Position numbers and translations under genes: made by a program. A stretch of 12,951 bases of DNA, taken from positions 1-12,951 of the forward strand of contig JBEIVB010000075.1 in NCBI GenBank assembly GCA_040374085.1, written 5' to 3'. Of the stretch, positions 1 to 5,893 are shown one piece after another (position 1 is the first letter of the stretch; the number at the start of each line of letters is the position of its first letter). Origin of the DNA: JBEIVB01 sp040374085 (GTDB lineage Bacteria; Bacteroidota; Bacteroidia; UBA4408). Under the pieces are notes generated by a model, which searched no databases, was not told where the DNA came from, and saw only the letters and a program-made list of their open reading frames with translations.

Positions 1-1283
1 AGGTAGTAGGCCGGTATGCGTTGCCCCCACCAGAGTTGGCGCGATATGCACCAGTCGTGCACGTTCTCCATCCAATGCCGATAGGTGTTTTTGAATTTAT
101 CGGGCACCAGTTGAACCACATCCTCCATTACGGCTTTAAGCGCAGGCTGGCTGATGCTGTCCATCTTCAAAAACCATTGCATAGACAACTTTGGCTCAAT
201 AACGGCGTTGGTGCGCTCGCTGTGTCCAACCTTGTTGGTTACCTGTTCGGTTTTTATAAGAAAGCCGTCGTTTAATAAATCGGCGGCTATTTTCTTGCGC
301 ACGGCAAAACGGTCTTCTCCAACGTATTTCCCGGCCGCAGCACTAAGGGTTCCATCGGGATTTAGGGTGTCTATGGTTTCCAGGCGGTGGCGCTGCCCCA
401 GCTGGTAGTCGTTGATGTCGTGGGCGGGGGTTACTTTAAGTGCTCCGGTGCCAAAGGTGGGATCTATGTAGGTGTCGGCAATAATAGGCACCAGGCGTTG
501 GGTGTAGGGGATGTGCACTTTTTTTCCAACCAGGTGGCGGTATCGCTCATCTTCGGGATGCACACATACGGCTGTGTCGCCCAGAATGGTTTCGGGGCGC
601 GTGGTGGCAATGGTGATGAATGCACCGGTGTGGGCTTCCGCAATTTCCGGTAGGGGCATGCCGTCTTCCACCACCGCATAGCGCACGTAGTAGAGCTGGC
701 TGTTGGCCTCGCGGTAAATCACCTCTTCGTCCGACACGGCGGTGAGCCCGGCCGGATCCCAGTTCACCATGCGCACGCCGCGGTATATATAGCCTTTGTT
801 GTATAAATCTACAAAAACATCGAGCACAGCCTGGGTAAGGTCCTCCTCCATGGTGAAACGGGTGCGCTCCCAATCGCAGGATGCGCCCAGTTTCTCGAGC
901 TGCTGCAAGATGATGCCCCCGTATTTCTCTTTCCATGCCCAAGCATGCTCCAGAAACTGCTCGCGGGTGAGCTCCGATTTCTGTATGCCCTGTGCGCTGA
1001 GCATGGCCACCACTTTGGCTTCGGTGGCAATAGAGGCATGGTCGGTGCCGGGCACCCAGCAAGCGTTTTTGCCCTGCATACGCGCCCTGCGGATAAGTAC
1101 ATCCTGAAGGGTGTTGTTGAGCATGTGGCCCATGTGCAGAACACCGGTAACGTTGGGCGGAGGCATAACAATGGTGTAAGGCTCGCGCTGGTCGGGCACG
1201 CTGCGGAAAAAGCCTTTGCTTTTCCAATGGGCATACCACTTGCTCTCTACCTGCGATGGGTCGTAAGTCTTCGCCAATTCCAT
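1..1283 (-). CDS. valS: Valyl-tRNA synthetase, N-terminal half (cut by left edge)
   Basis: Class I aminoacyl-tRNA synthetase that charges tRNA-Val in the cytoplasm and edits mischarged threonine. The minus-strand frame is open from an ATG at 1283 to the window edge, giving 427 codons; the family is usually about 870-950 residues, so roughly the C-terminal half is missing. Visible motifs: the HIGH-type ATP motif HMGH at residues 49-52 within PPPNVTGVLHMGH; GTDHASIATE at 78-87; in the editing (CP1) domain TTRPET at 227-232 and GTGALKVTPAHDIND at 278-292, with Asp289 as the probable Val/Thr editing residue; and WCISRQLWWGQRIPAYY at 411-427, the conserved return to the catalytic core. The KMSKS loop lies outside. 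The start is the natural one: MELAKTYDPSQVESKWY aligns with the family N-terminus. It is divergent from the SDR gene with 80 bp between them. No frameshift is seen in the visible part. Confidence 0.97.
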   Translation of the reverse strand, partial: MELAKTYDPSQVESKWYAHWKSKGFFRSVPDQREPYTIVMPPPNVTGVLHMGHMLNNTLQDVLIRRARMQGKNACWVPGTDHASIATEAKVVAMLSAQGIQKSELTREQFLEHAWAWKEKYGGIILQQLEKLGASCDWERTRFTMEEDLTQAVLDVFVDLYNKGYIYRGVRMVNWDPAGLTAVSDEEVIYREANSQLYYVRYAVVEDGMPLPEIAEAHTGAFITIATTRPETILGDTAVCVHPEDERYRHLVGKKVHIPYTQRLVPIIADTYIDPTFGTGALKVTPAHDINDYQLGQRHRLETIDTLNPDGTLSAAAGKYVGEDRFAVRKKIAADLLNDGFLIKTEQVTNKVGHSERTNAVIEPKLSMQWFLKMDSISQPALKAVMEDVVQLVPDKFKNTYRHWMENVHDWCISRQLWWGQRIPAYY

Positions 1284-1305
1284 GCTTTCTGTTTTCTTTG
1301 AGGCG

Positions 1306-1313
1306 CGAATTTA
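1306..1313 (-). promoter_or_regulatory. Possible valS -7 element (TAAATTCG)
   Basis: Read on the minus strand, TAAATTCG matches the Bacteroidota -7 consensus TAnnTTTG at all but one position and lies 22 nt upstream of the valS ATG, which would give a leader of about 17 nt. I see no good TTG/TTTG at the expected -33 distance, so this is tentative. Confidence 0.3.
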
Positions 1314-1363
1314 CGCAAAAAGCCCCCTCTGTTTTGGCCCAATCTTTCTCTCTCTCTCATGGC

Positions 1364-2143
1364 ATGGTGGTTTGGATCACCGGAGCCTCCTCCGGCATAG
1401 GTAGGTCCCTCGCCACCATCTGCGCATCCAAGGGGTGTCGCCTGGTGCTCAGCGCCCGCAACCACGATGCGTTAGAGGCTCTGGCCGCGGGCTTGCGCGC
1501 TCAAGCACCCGAGATTATGGTGTTGCCCCTCGATCTGGCCCGGGCATCTGAACAAGCAGGCAACTGGACCGCCCAGGTGTTGGCGCGTTTCGGACGCATC
1601 GATGTGTTGGTGAACAATGCGGGGGTGTCGCAACGGGCCACCGCACTCGAATCTCCCGAAGCCTTGGAGCGCAGCCTGTTTGAGGTAAACTATTTCGCTC
1701 CGGTTGCCCTTTCCAAGGCGGTGCTTCCGGCTATGTTGCAAGCCGGGGGCGGTCGATTGGTAGTGGTAAGCAGCATTGCCGGCAAGTTTGGGTTTTATTA
1801 CCGAAGCACCTACAGCGCCGCCAAGCATGCGCTCCACGGATATTTCGAAAGCCTTCGCCTGGAGTACGAAGACAGGGGCATTCGGGTGCTGGTGGTGTGC
1901 CCGGGAAAGGTAAAGACCAACATCTCCCTGATGGCCCAAACACCTGAAGGAGTGCATGGGGTAATGGAACCCAGCCATGAACATGCCATGTCGGCCGAAG
2001 CCTGCGCCCAGGCGGTAATACAGGCTTTGGAGGAGGGTAGGGAAGAGGTGCTCGTGGGAGGTAAAGAGCTGTGGATGGTGCGTTTGAAACGCTGGTGGCC
2101 GGCTCTTTTTCGACGCCTTCTGCGCCGCGTGCCCCGCACGTAA
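1364..2143 (+). CDS. Short-chain dehydrogenase/reductase (SDR), classical type
   Basis: NAD(P)-dependent oxidoreductase with a Rossmann fold; 259 residues, normal for classical SDRs. From the ATG at 1364: cofactor motif TGASSGIG at residues 6-13, Asp57 in the PLDL turn, NNAG at 84-87, Asn109, catalytic Ser in VVSSIAG (136-137), and the YxxxK pair Tyr150/Lys154 in STYSAAKHA, so the Asn-Ser-Tyr-Lys tetrad is complete. The C-terminus (about 236-256) is rich in Trp, Leu and Arg and may lie on the membrane surface, as in lipid-acting SDRs; the substrate cannot be read from sequence. The frame is open back to 1256, but those upstream codons would overlap the start of valS and give a non-SDR N-terminus; the ATG at 1364 puts the glycine-rich loop at the usual distance. 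No Shine-Dalgarno sequence is present. It ends 6 nt before the convergent exonuclease gene. Confidence 0.9.
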   Translation: MVVWITGASSGIGRSLATICASKGCRLVLSARNHDALEALAAGLRAQAPEIMVLPLDLARASEQAGNWTAQVLARFGRIDVLVNNAGVSQRATALESPEALERSLFEVNYFAPVALSKAVLPAMLQAGGGRLVVVSSIAGKFGFYYRSTYSAAKHALHGYFESLRLEYEDRGIRVLVVCPGKVKTNISLMAQTPEGVHGVMEPSHEHAMSAEACAQAVIQALEEGREEVLVGGKELWMVRLKRWWPALFRRLLRRVPRT

Positions 2144-2149
2144 TGGGTA

Positions 2150-3520
2150 TTACAAACGGATTATTTTTTTCACCTTCCCCTTGTCCATGAAGGAGCGGAT
2201 GATGCCGCGCGTGCTCCTGCCTTCGGTAAGGGGCTTGATGAGTTCCAGGAGGGCATCTGCATCGGCATAAGCCTCGCCCGGAACGGTATAGCCAATGCCC
2301 CTGAATCTACCGTCTTGCACGTGCACCAGGCCCTGCTCGCCCTCGGTTCTGCCCGAGGTCACCAGCAGGAGGTTGGGGTGAGGATAATGGAATTGTTGCA
2401 GCAGGGTGGTTACGCGTTCGTTGTAAGTTTCGGGCAGCTCAGCTCCCTCGCAGGCCCCCAGGCAGGTGCCGGTTTGCCGCCCAAAGCAAGGGCCTCTCTG
2501 ACCCACCCCGCTGAGCTGATAACATAAGGTAAAGGTTTTGCGCCACACGCTTAACAGTTGTTGCGCCTCGGGCATGGATTGAAATCCGGTAACCACCTCT
2601 CCGCCTTTGTCTAAGCGGGCTAAGCGGAGTTGAAGGTAACCTTGTTCATTGGGTTCGGCTATCAGCCAAACGTTGCGTTCGTTTTTTTTGCCGGCAATGT
2701 TGTAAATGGGTTTCCGCTCGCTAATTTCCGAGGCTTCCAGGAGTAGGCTCAGCAGTTCATCCCCGGTTTCCACCCAGGTTACATCAAACGTGCGGGCGGC
2801 CATCTCCACTGCTTTTTTTGTTTTGGTGTTTAGAAAATGGCTCAGCACGCGCTTGCGCATCTGGTTGCTCTTGCCTACATAGTGCACCTGCCCATGTTGG
2901 TCGTGCAAGAAATACACGCCTTGTTGATTGGGAACACGGTCGAGGGTACCTGCTGCCAAATGGTGGGGCATGAGCTCGTGCTGGCGGGTTACCACGGGGC
3001 TCACCGAACGCGGAATGGTGTTTTGGTGGTCGTGGTCGAGGAGCATTTGAAAGAGGGTGGCGGTGGCCTCAGCATCGCCTAAGGCTCGGTGACGGCCGTT
3101 GATGGGAATGCCCAACTGGGCGCAGAGCTTGCCAAGGCTGTAAGAGGCAAAGCCCGGAAAGATTTTGCGGGCCAGGCGAACGGTGTCGAGGGTCTCGCGC
3201 TTGTAGTCGAAACCCAATTGCCGGAACCCCTCTTTTATGAAGCCGTAATCGAAAGGGGCGTTGTGGGCCACGAAGATGCAGCCTTCGGTAAGGGTGTGCA
3301 CTTCTTTGGCCACCTCATAAAAGCGAGGCGCCTCGGCCACCATGGCGTTGGTTATGCCGGTGAACCGCTCTATGAAAGTAGGAATGCGGGTTTCGGGATT
3401 CACCAGGCTCGAATACCGGTGGGTAACGGTAAGCCCGTCGTGCACCACAATGGCGATCTCGATGATGCGCCCGGTGTTGTGGTTGCCCCCTGTAGTTTCA
3501 ATATCTATGATGGCAAACAT
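2150..3520 (-). CDS. DEDDh 3'-5' exonuclease fused to a UvrC N-terminal-like (GIY-YIG) nuclease
   Basis: A 456-residue two-domain nuclease. Residues 1-165 form a DnaQ/epsilon-like exonuclease: DIETTG (Asp6, Glu8), HNAPFD (Asp91) and HRALGDAEAT (His144, Asp149) supply the full DEDDh metal set. From about 198 a UvrC/Cho-like GIY-YIG domain follows: GVYFL (201-205), HYVGKS (213-218), Arg224 in RKRVLSHF, and Glu262 in LLLEASEISERKPIYN, all at UvrC-like positions. Residues 333-357 carry four Cys (333, 345, 353, 357), spaced as in the UvrC iron-sulfur region. The UvrC RNase H-like and helix-hairpin-helix C-terminal parts are absent, so it resembles Cho-type nucleases; similar exonuclease-UvrC fusions are known in actinobacteria and Bacteroidota. 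The likely role is DNA repair (inference). It is not the DNA polymerase III epsilon subunit proper. It lies 45 nt downstream of the cyanophycinase gene, probably co-transcribed. Confidence 0.9.
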   Translation of the reverse strand: MFAIIDIETTGGNHNTGRIIEIAIVVHDGLTVTHRYSSLVNPETRIPTFIERFTGITNAMVAEAPRFYEVAKEVHTLTEGCIFVAHNAPFDYGFIKEGFRQLGFDYKRETLDTVRLARKIFPGFASYSLGKLCAQLGIPINGRHRALGDAEATATLFQMLLDHDHQNTIPRSVSPVVTRQHELMPHHLAAGTLDRVPNQQGVYFLHDQHGQVHYVGKSNQMRKRVLSHFLNTKTKKAVEMAARTFDVTWVETGDELLSLLLEASEISERKPIYNIAGKKNERNVWLIAEPNEQGYLQLRLARLDKGGEVVTGFQSMPEAQQLLSVWRKTFTLCYQLSGVGQRGPCFGRQTGTCLGACEGAELPETYNERVTTLLQQFHYPHPNLLLVTSGRTEGEQGLVHVQDGRFRGIGYTVPGEAYADADALLELIKPLTEGRSTRGIIRSFMDKGKVKKIIRL

Positions 3521-3565
3521 CCCTGGTATACGAAACGAAAAAGCAGCAAGGGGGTTTATACCCTT

Positions 3566-4447
3566 CTATTTTTCTTTTAGCACTTCAGCCGTGGTGGAGA
3601 AAAACCGCCGCTTACGAAGGTCGTAGTGGTTTCCTTTGGCCATCACGTGAATGATGAGGTTTTCTATGGAGAGGGGAGCCCCGTGCTCTACATCGGCGAT
3701 GTTGGAATGCCTGATGTGGTGGCCATCGAAGATGATGATGAGCCCCGAGCCGATGGCTTCGAGTTCATGACCGTTGGTAACCAGCACCCCGGTGTCTTCA
3801 CCCAGCCCAATGCCAATGCATCCGGGATTACCGGCTACTGCCTCGGTAAGGCGTCCAAACCGCCCGCGGGTAACAAAGTGCGAGTCTATAATTACGTCTT
3901 TCATGAAGGCCAAACCGGTGGTGATTTTCACCTCACCTTTCATGAGGGCAACCGAAGAAGAACCTTGGTAGATCATGGTATTGCTCATGGCCATGGCTCC
4001 GGCGCTGGTGCCGGCAATCACAAAGGGCTCGTTTTCGTAGCGCTCGTGCAAAAGGTGCAAAAACTCCGTTCCTCCGAATATCATGCTCAGTCGCATCTGG
4101 TTGCCTCCGGTGAACATAACGCCGTCGCAGGCTTTTATACGCTCTAGGTACTCAGGCAGATCAGCCTCTTCGCGCTTTTTGATGTGCAGCACGCCCACAT
4201 TGGAACATCCCAGTTTGCCAAAGGCATCCAGGTAGTTTTGTCCCACCTCTTCCGGGATGGTGGATGCGGTGGTGATGACCTCTACCCGGCTTTCGGGGCC
4301 GCGCATTTCTCTAAGGAAGCGCTTCAATATGCCGAACTCAAAAAAGTTGAGGTGTTCTTTTTGCGTGAAGTTGGGCTCTGCGCCTGTGCCCTTGTCTTCG
4401 TTGCCGCCTATGGAAATGAGTTTTCCCTTGGGAACCATCTGTTGCAT
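3566..4447 (-). CDS. cphB: Cyanophycinase (peptidase family S51)
   Basis: Serine-type exopeptidase that cleaves cyanophycin (multi-L-arginyl-poly-L-aspartate) to beta-Asp-Arg dipeptides. The 293-residue protein shows KGKLISIGGNEDKG near the N-terminus (7-20), FTGGNQ at 112-117, the nucleophile elbow GTSAGAMAMS with Ser148, and the conserved DSHF at 188-191, all characteristic of S51 cyanophycinases. The open frame runs back to a GTG at 4507, but that stretch overlaps the -7 promoter element at 4489-4496, so the ATG at 4447 (or the internal ATG at 4438) is the likely start. No signal peptide, so cytoplasmic. A cyanophycin synthetase gene, often beside cphB, is not in the window; the substrate could be another beta-aspartyl peptide. 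First gene of a probable two-gene operon with the exonuclease fusion, and divergent from rpsF. Confidence 0.9.
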   Translation of the reverse strand: MQQMVPKGKLISIGGNEDKGTGAEPNFTQKEHLNFFEFGILKRFLREMRGPESRVEVITTASTIPEEVGQNYLDAFGKLGCSNVGVLHIKKREEADLPEYLERIKACDGVMFTGGNQMRLSMIFGGTEFLHLLHERYENEPFVIAGTSAGAMAMSNTMIYQGSSSVALMKGEVKITTGLAFMKDVIIDSHFVTRGRFGRLTEAVAGNPGCIGIGLGEDTGVLVTNGHELEAIGSGLIIIFDGHHIRHSNIADVEHGAPLSIENLIIHVMAKGNHYDLRKRRFFSTTAEVLKEK

Positions 4448-4488
4448 GTTAAGGTGAAAAAAATTACCCCGCCCCCCCGTCAAGTGCC

Positions 4489-4496
4489 CAAAGGTA
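4489..4496 (-). promoter_or_regulatory. Promoter -7 element of the cyanophycinase gene (TACCTTTG)
   Basis: Minus-strand TACCTTTG is a perfect match to the Bacteroidota TAnnTTTG element and would start transcription near 4482, leaving a leader of about 35 nt before the ATG at 4447. The -33 region is weak (TTAT at 4514-4517). The leader holds a G7 run (4472-4478), a G4 run (4467-4470) and a T7 run on the transcribed strand. Confidence 0.55.
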
Positions 4497-4512
4497 GGGG
4501 TTTTCACCTACC
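4493..4512. repeat. Inverted repeat GGTAGG-N8-CCTACC over the cyanophycinase promoter
   Basis: Perfect 6-bp arms at 4493-4498 and 4507-4512 with an 8-nt spacer. One arm overlaps the -7 element, a position suited to a repressor operator. A 6-bp dyad can arise by chance, so a regulatory role is only inferred. Confidence 0.35.
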
Positions 4513-4582
4513 CATAATCCCCTTTTTTCGGGCAAAAGGACCGTTCGTTTAAGACTCTTTTTCACAAAATGCGGTGCATAAC

Positions 4583-4613
4583 TTGTTCAATTCACCTCAG
4601 TCCCTTACTTTTG
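4583..4613 (+). promoter_or_regulatory. Promoter of the rpsF-rpsR-rplI operon
   Basis: TTG at 4583-4585, a 20-nt spacer, then TACTTTTG at 4606-4613, a perfect match to the Bacteroidota -7 consensus. The expected start point near 4620 gives a leader of about 26 nt. The leader is A/C-rich before the ATG and has no Shine-Dalgarno sequence. Confidence 0.75.
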
Positions 4614-4645
4614 CACTCCTTTTTTCATCAACCCAAACCAAACCA

Positions 4646-5002
4646 ATGTTGAAGGATTACGAAGCCGTTTTCATTTTAACTCCCGTTTTGTCTGAAGACC
4701 AGGCAAAGGAAACGGTAACCAGGTACAAAGATTACCTGAAGAACAATGGTGCCAAGCTGGCCCACGAAGAGAACTGGGGATTGCGCAAACTCGCATACCC
4801 CATTAAAAAGAAGTCATCGGGCTTCTATGTGTTGTTCCAATTTCAAGCCCCGGGCACGTTTGTGGCCGACTTGGAGCTGGCTATGAAGCGCGACGAGCGC
4901 GTCCTGCGCTTTCTAACCGTTGCCCTCGACAAATACGGCATTGCGTATGCCGACCGTCGTCGCAACAAGAAGAAAGAAGAAAAGAAAGAAGTAACCGCTT
5001 AA
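4646..5002 (+). CDS. rpsF: 30S ribosomal protein bS6
   Basis: Ribosomal protein of the 30S platform, which pairs with bS18 on 16S rRNA. It has 118 residues. MLKDYEAVFILTPVLSEDQ is the typical bS6 N-terminus, followed by NWGLRKLAYPIKKKSSGFY at about 43-61 and the MKRDERVLRFLTV strand near 79-91, then a Lys/Glu-rich tail. The open frame extends to an upstream ATG at 4574, but that lies before the promoter -7 element, and the extra residues match nothing in bS6; the ATG at 4646 is the true start. It leads the standard rpsF-rpsR-rplI operon. In Bacteroidota, bS6, bS18 and bS21 form the pocket that hides the 16S anti-SD tail. The start itself has no Shine-Dalgarno sequence. Confidence 0.97.
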   Translation: MLKDYEAVFILTPVLSEDQAKETVTRYKDYLKNNGAKLAHEENWGLRKLAYPIKKKSSGFYVLFQFQAPGTFVADLELAMKRDERVLRFLTVALDKYGIAYADRRRNKKKEEKKEVTA

Positions 5003-5007
5003 TCATC

Positions 5008-5013
5008 AGGAGG
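5008..5013 (+). promoter_or_regulatory. Strong Shine-Dalgarno of rpsR (AGGAGG)
   Basis: AGGAGG sits 8 nt before the rpsR ATG at 5022, in the 19-nt gap after rpsF. It is a full core match to the anti-SD. Of the other plus-strand or minus-strand genes in the window only rplI has one, so it is unusual here and may be regulatory. Confidence 0.85.
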
Positions 5014-5021
5014 AAAACAAC

Positions 5022-5288
5022 ATGTCAAAAGCAGCTGAAATCCGCTATTTGAACCCCCCTTCTGTGGAGGTTGCAAAGAAAAAGTACTGCCGCTTCCGCA
5101 AGAACGGAATCAAGTACATCGATTACAAAGACCCGAACTTCCTTTTGAAGTTTGTGAACGAGCAAGGAAAAATCCTTCCTCGCCGTCTTACCGGAACATC
5201 CATTAAGTATCAACGCAAAGTATCCACCGCCATCAAGCGTGCCCGTCATTTGGCCTTGATGCCGTATGTGGCCGACTTACTAAAATAA
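5022..5288 (+). CDS. rpsR: 30S ribosomal protein bS18
   Basis: Small 30S platform protein that binds 16S rRNA as a heterodimer with bS6. It has 88 residues, the usual length. Recognised by KKKYCRFRKNGIKYIDYKDP (about 19-38), the line FLLKFVNEQGKILPRRLTGT and the C-terminal KYQRKVSTAIKRARHLALMP block, which is highly conserved. Second gene of the operon, 19 nt after rpsF and 16 nt before rplI. Its start has an AGGAGG, unlike most genes here. In Flavobacterium johnsoniae bS18 helps sequester the 16S 3' tail, so SD-dependent translation of this gene could give feedback when platform proteins are short (inference from the reported rpsU case). Confidence 0.98.
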   Translation: MSKAAEIRYLNPPSVEVAKKKYCRFRKNGIKYIDYKDPNFLLKFVNEQGKILPRRLTGTSIKYQRKVSTAIKRARHLALMPYVADLLK

Positions 5289-5289
5289 C

Positions 5290-5295
5290 AGGAGG
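5290..5295 (+). promoter_or_regulatory. Strong Shine-Dalgarno of rplI (AGGAGG)
   Basis: AGGAGG lies 9 nt before the rplI ATG at 5305, just after the rpsR stop codon. It is the same 6-nt core as before rpsR, with different flanking bases. Confidence 0.8.
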
Positions 5296-5304
5296 ACCGA
5301 GACC

Positions 5305-5751
5305 ATGGAAATTATTCTGTTGCAAGACGTGAAGCACGTTGGATACAAAGACGATTTGGTGAGTGTTAAGAACGGCTTTGGCTCAAACTATTTGTTGCCC
5401 AAAGGATTAGCCATCTTGGCCACCGACTCAGCGAAGAAGGTATTGGCCGAAACCAAGCGCCAACGAGCCTTCAAAGAAGAAAAAATCAAAACACAGGCTT
5501 CCAAAACAGCCGAGTGGTTTGTTGAAAAAGTGGTGCGTGTAGGTGCCAAGGCCGGTGAAAACGGTAAAATCTACGGTTCCGTTACTCCTCTTCAGTTGGC
5601 CGACGCCATTAAGAAGATGGGCATGGAGATTGACCGCAAAACCATCTTAATGGAAGACGATCATGTGAAAGCCTTGGGTGCTTATCAGGCCAAGATTCGC
5701 TTGCACAAAGAGGTGATTGCCACCATCAACTTTGAGGTGGTTGAAGAATAA
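5305..5751 (+). CDS. rplI: 50S ribosomal protein bL9
   Basis: Elongated 50S protein near the L1 stalk, contacting 23S rRNA. It has 148 residues, the standard length. The N-terminal domain MEIILLQDVKHVGYKDDL, then VKNGFGSNYLLPKGLAILAT (about 22-41), is the bL9 signature. A charged linker helix follows (about 42-75), and the C-terminal domain has GENGKIYGSVTPLQLADAI near 85-103 and the closing HKEVIATINFEVVEE. Last gene of the rpsF-rpsR-rplI operon; a strong intrinsic terminator begins 20 nt after its stop. Confidence 0.98.
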   Translation: MEIILLQDVKHVGYKDDLVSVKNGFGSNYLLPKGLAILATDSAKKVLAETKRQRAFKEEKIKTQASKTAEWFVEKVVRVGAKAGENGKIYGSVTPLQLADAIKKMGMEIDRKTILMEDDHVKALGAYQAKIRLHKEVIATINFEVVEE

Positions 5752-5771
5752 TTGCATGTGTTTTTTTTGGG

Positions 5772-5804
5772 AAAGGGGCAGTCGGTTGGCTGCCCTTTTT
5801 TTTT
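5772..5804 (+). terminator. Intrinsic terminator after rplI
   Basis: GGGCAG at 5776-5781 pairs with CTGCCC at 5790-5795 around an 8-nt loop. The stem extends outward through a G-T pair and three A-T pairs, and is followed by a run of nine T (5796-5804). It separates the ribosomal operon from yidC. Confidence 0.9.
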
Positions 5805-5835
5805 GAGCGATTCGCTGTGACCTATCGCATATTTC

Positions 5836-5855
5836 AGAGGGGCAATCGTCCCTCT
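5836..5855. repeat. Inverted repeat AGAGGG-N8-CCCTCT upstream of yidC
   Basis: Perfect 6-bp arms at 5836-5841 and 5850-5855 with an 8-nt spacer, ending 5 nt before the yidC -7 element, where a -33 box would be expected. It could be an operator or a weak second terminator; only two or three T follow it, so the latter is less likely. Confidence 0.3.
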
Positions 5856-5860
5856 TTGTA

Positions 5861-5868
5861 TATCTTCG
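5861..5868 (+). promoter_or_regulatory. Probable yidC -7 element (TATCTTCG)
   Basis: TATCTTCG differs from TAnnTTTG at one position and is 25 nt before the yidC ATG, giving a leader of about 19 nt. There is no TTG at the -33 distance; the dyad at 5836-5855 occupies it. A promoter is expected here because of the terminator just upstream. Confidence 0.45.
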
Positions 5869-5893
5869 CGAACCAAATTTTCGACTTCCCTTC

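Noticed and set aside
547..1239. Long minus-strand open frame of 230 codons
   Set aside because: It is a frame-shifted shadow of valS, which reads through the same bases with conserved ValRS motifs; this frame gives a Cys/His/Arg-rich sequence of no known kind.
3089..3580. Plus-strand open frame of 163 codons
   Set aside because: Antisense to the exonuclease fusion, whose catalytic motifs are intact on the other strand.
3626..4147. Plus-strand open frame of 173 codons
   Set aside because: Antisense to the cyanophycinase gene; no recognisable motif.
4574..4645. N-terminal extension of rpsF from an upstream ATG
   Set aside because: The ATG lies upstream of the promoter -7 element, and the bS6 family begins at MLKDYEAVF.
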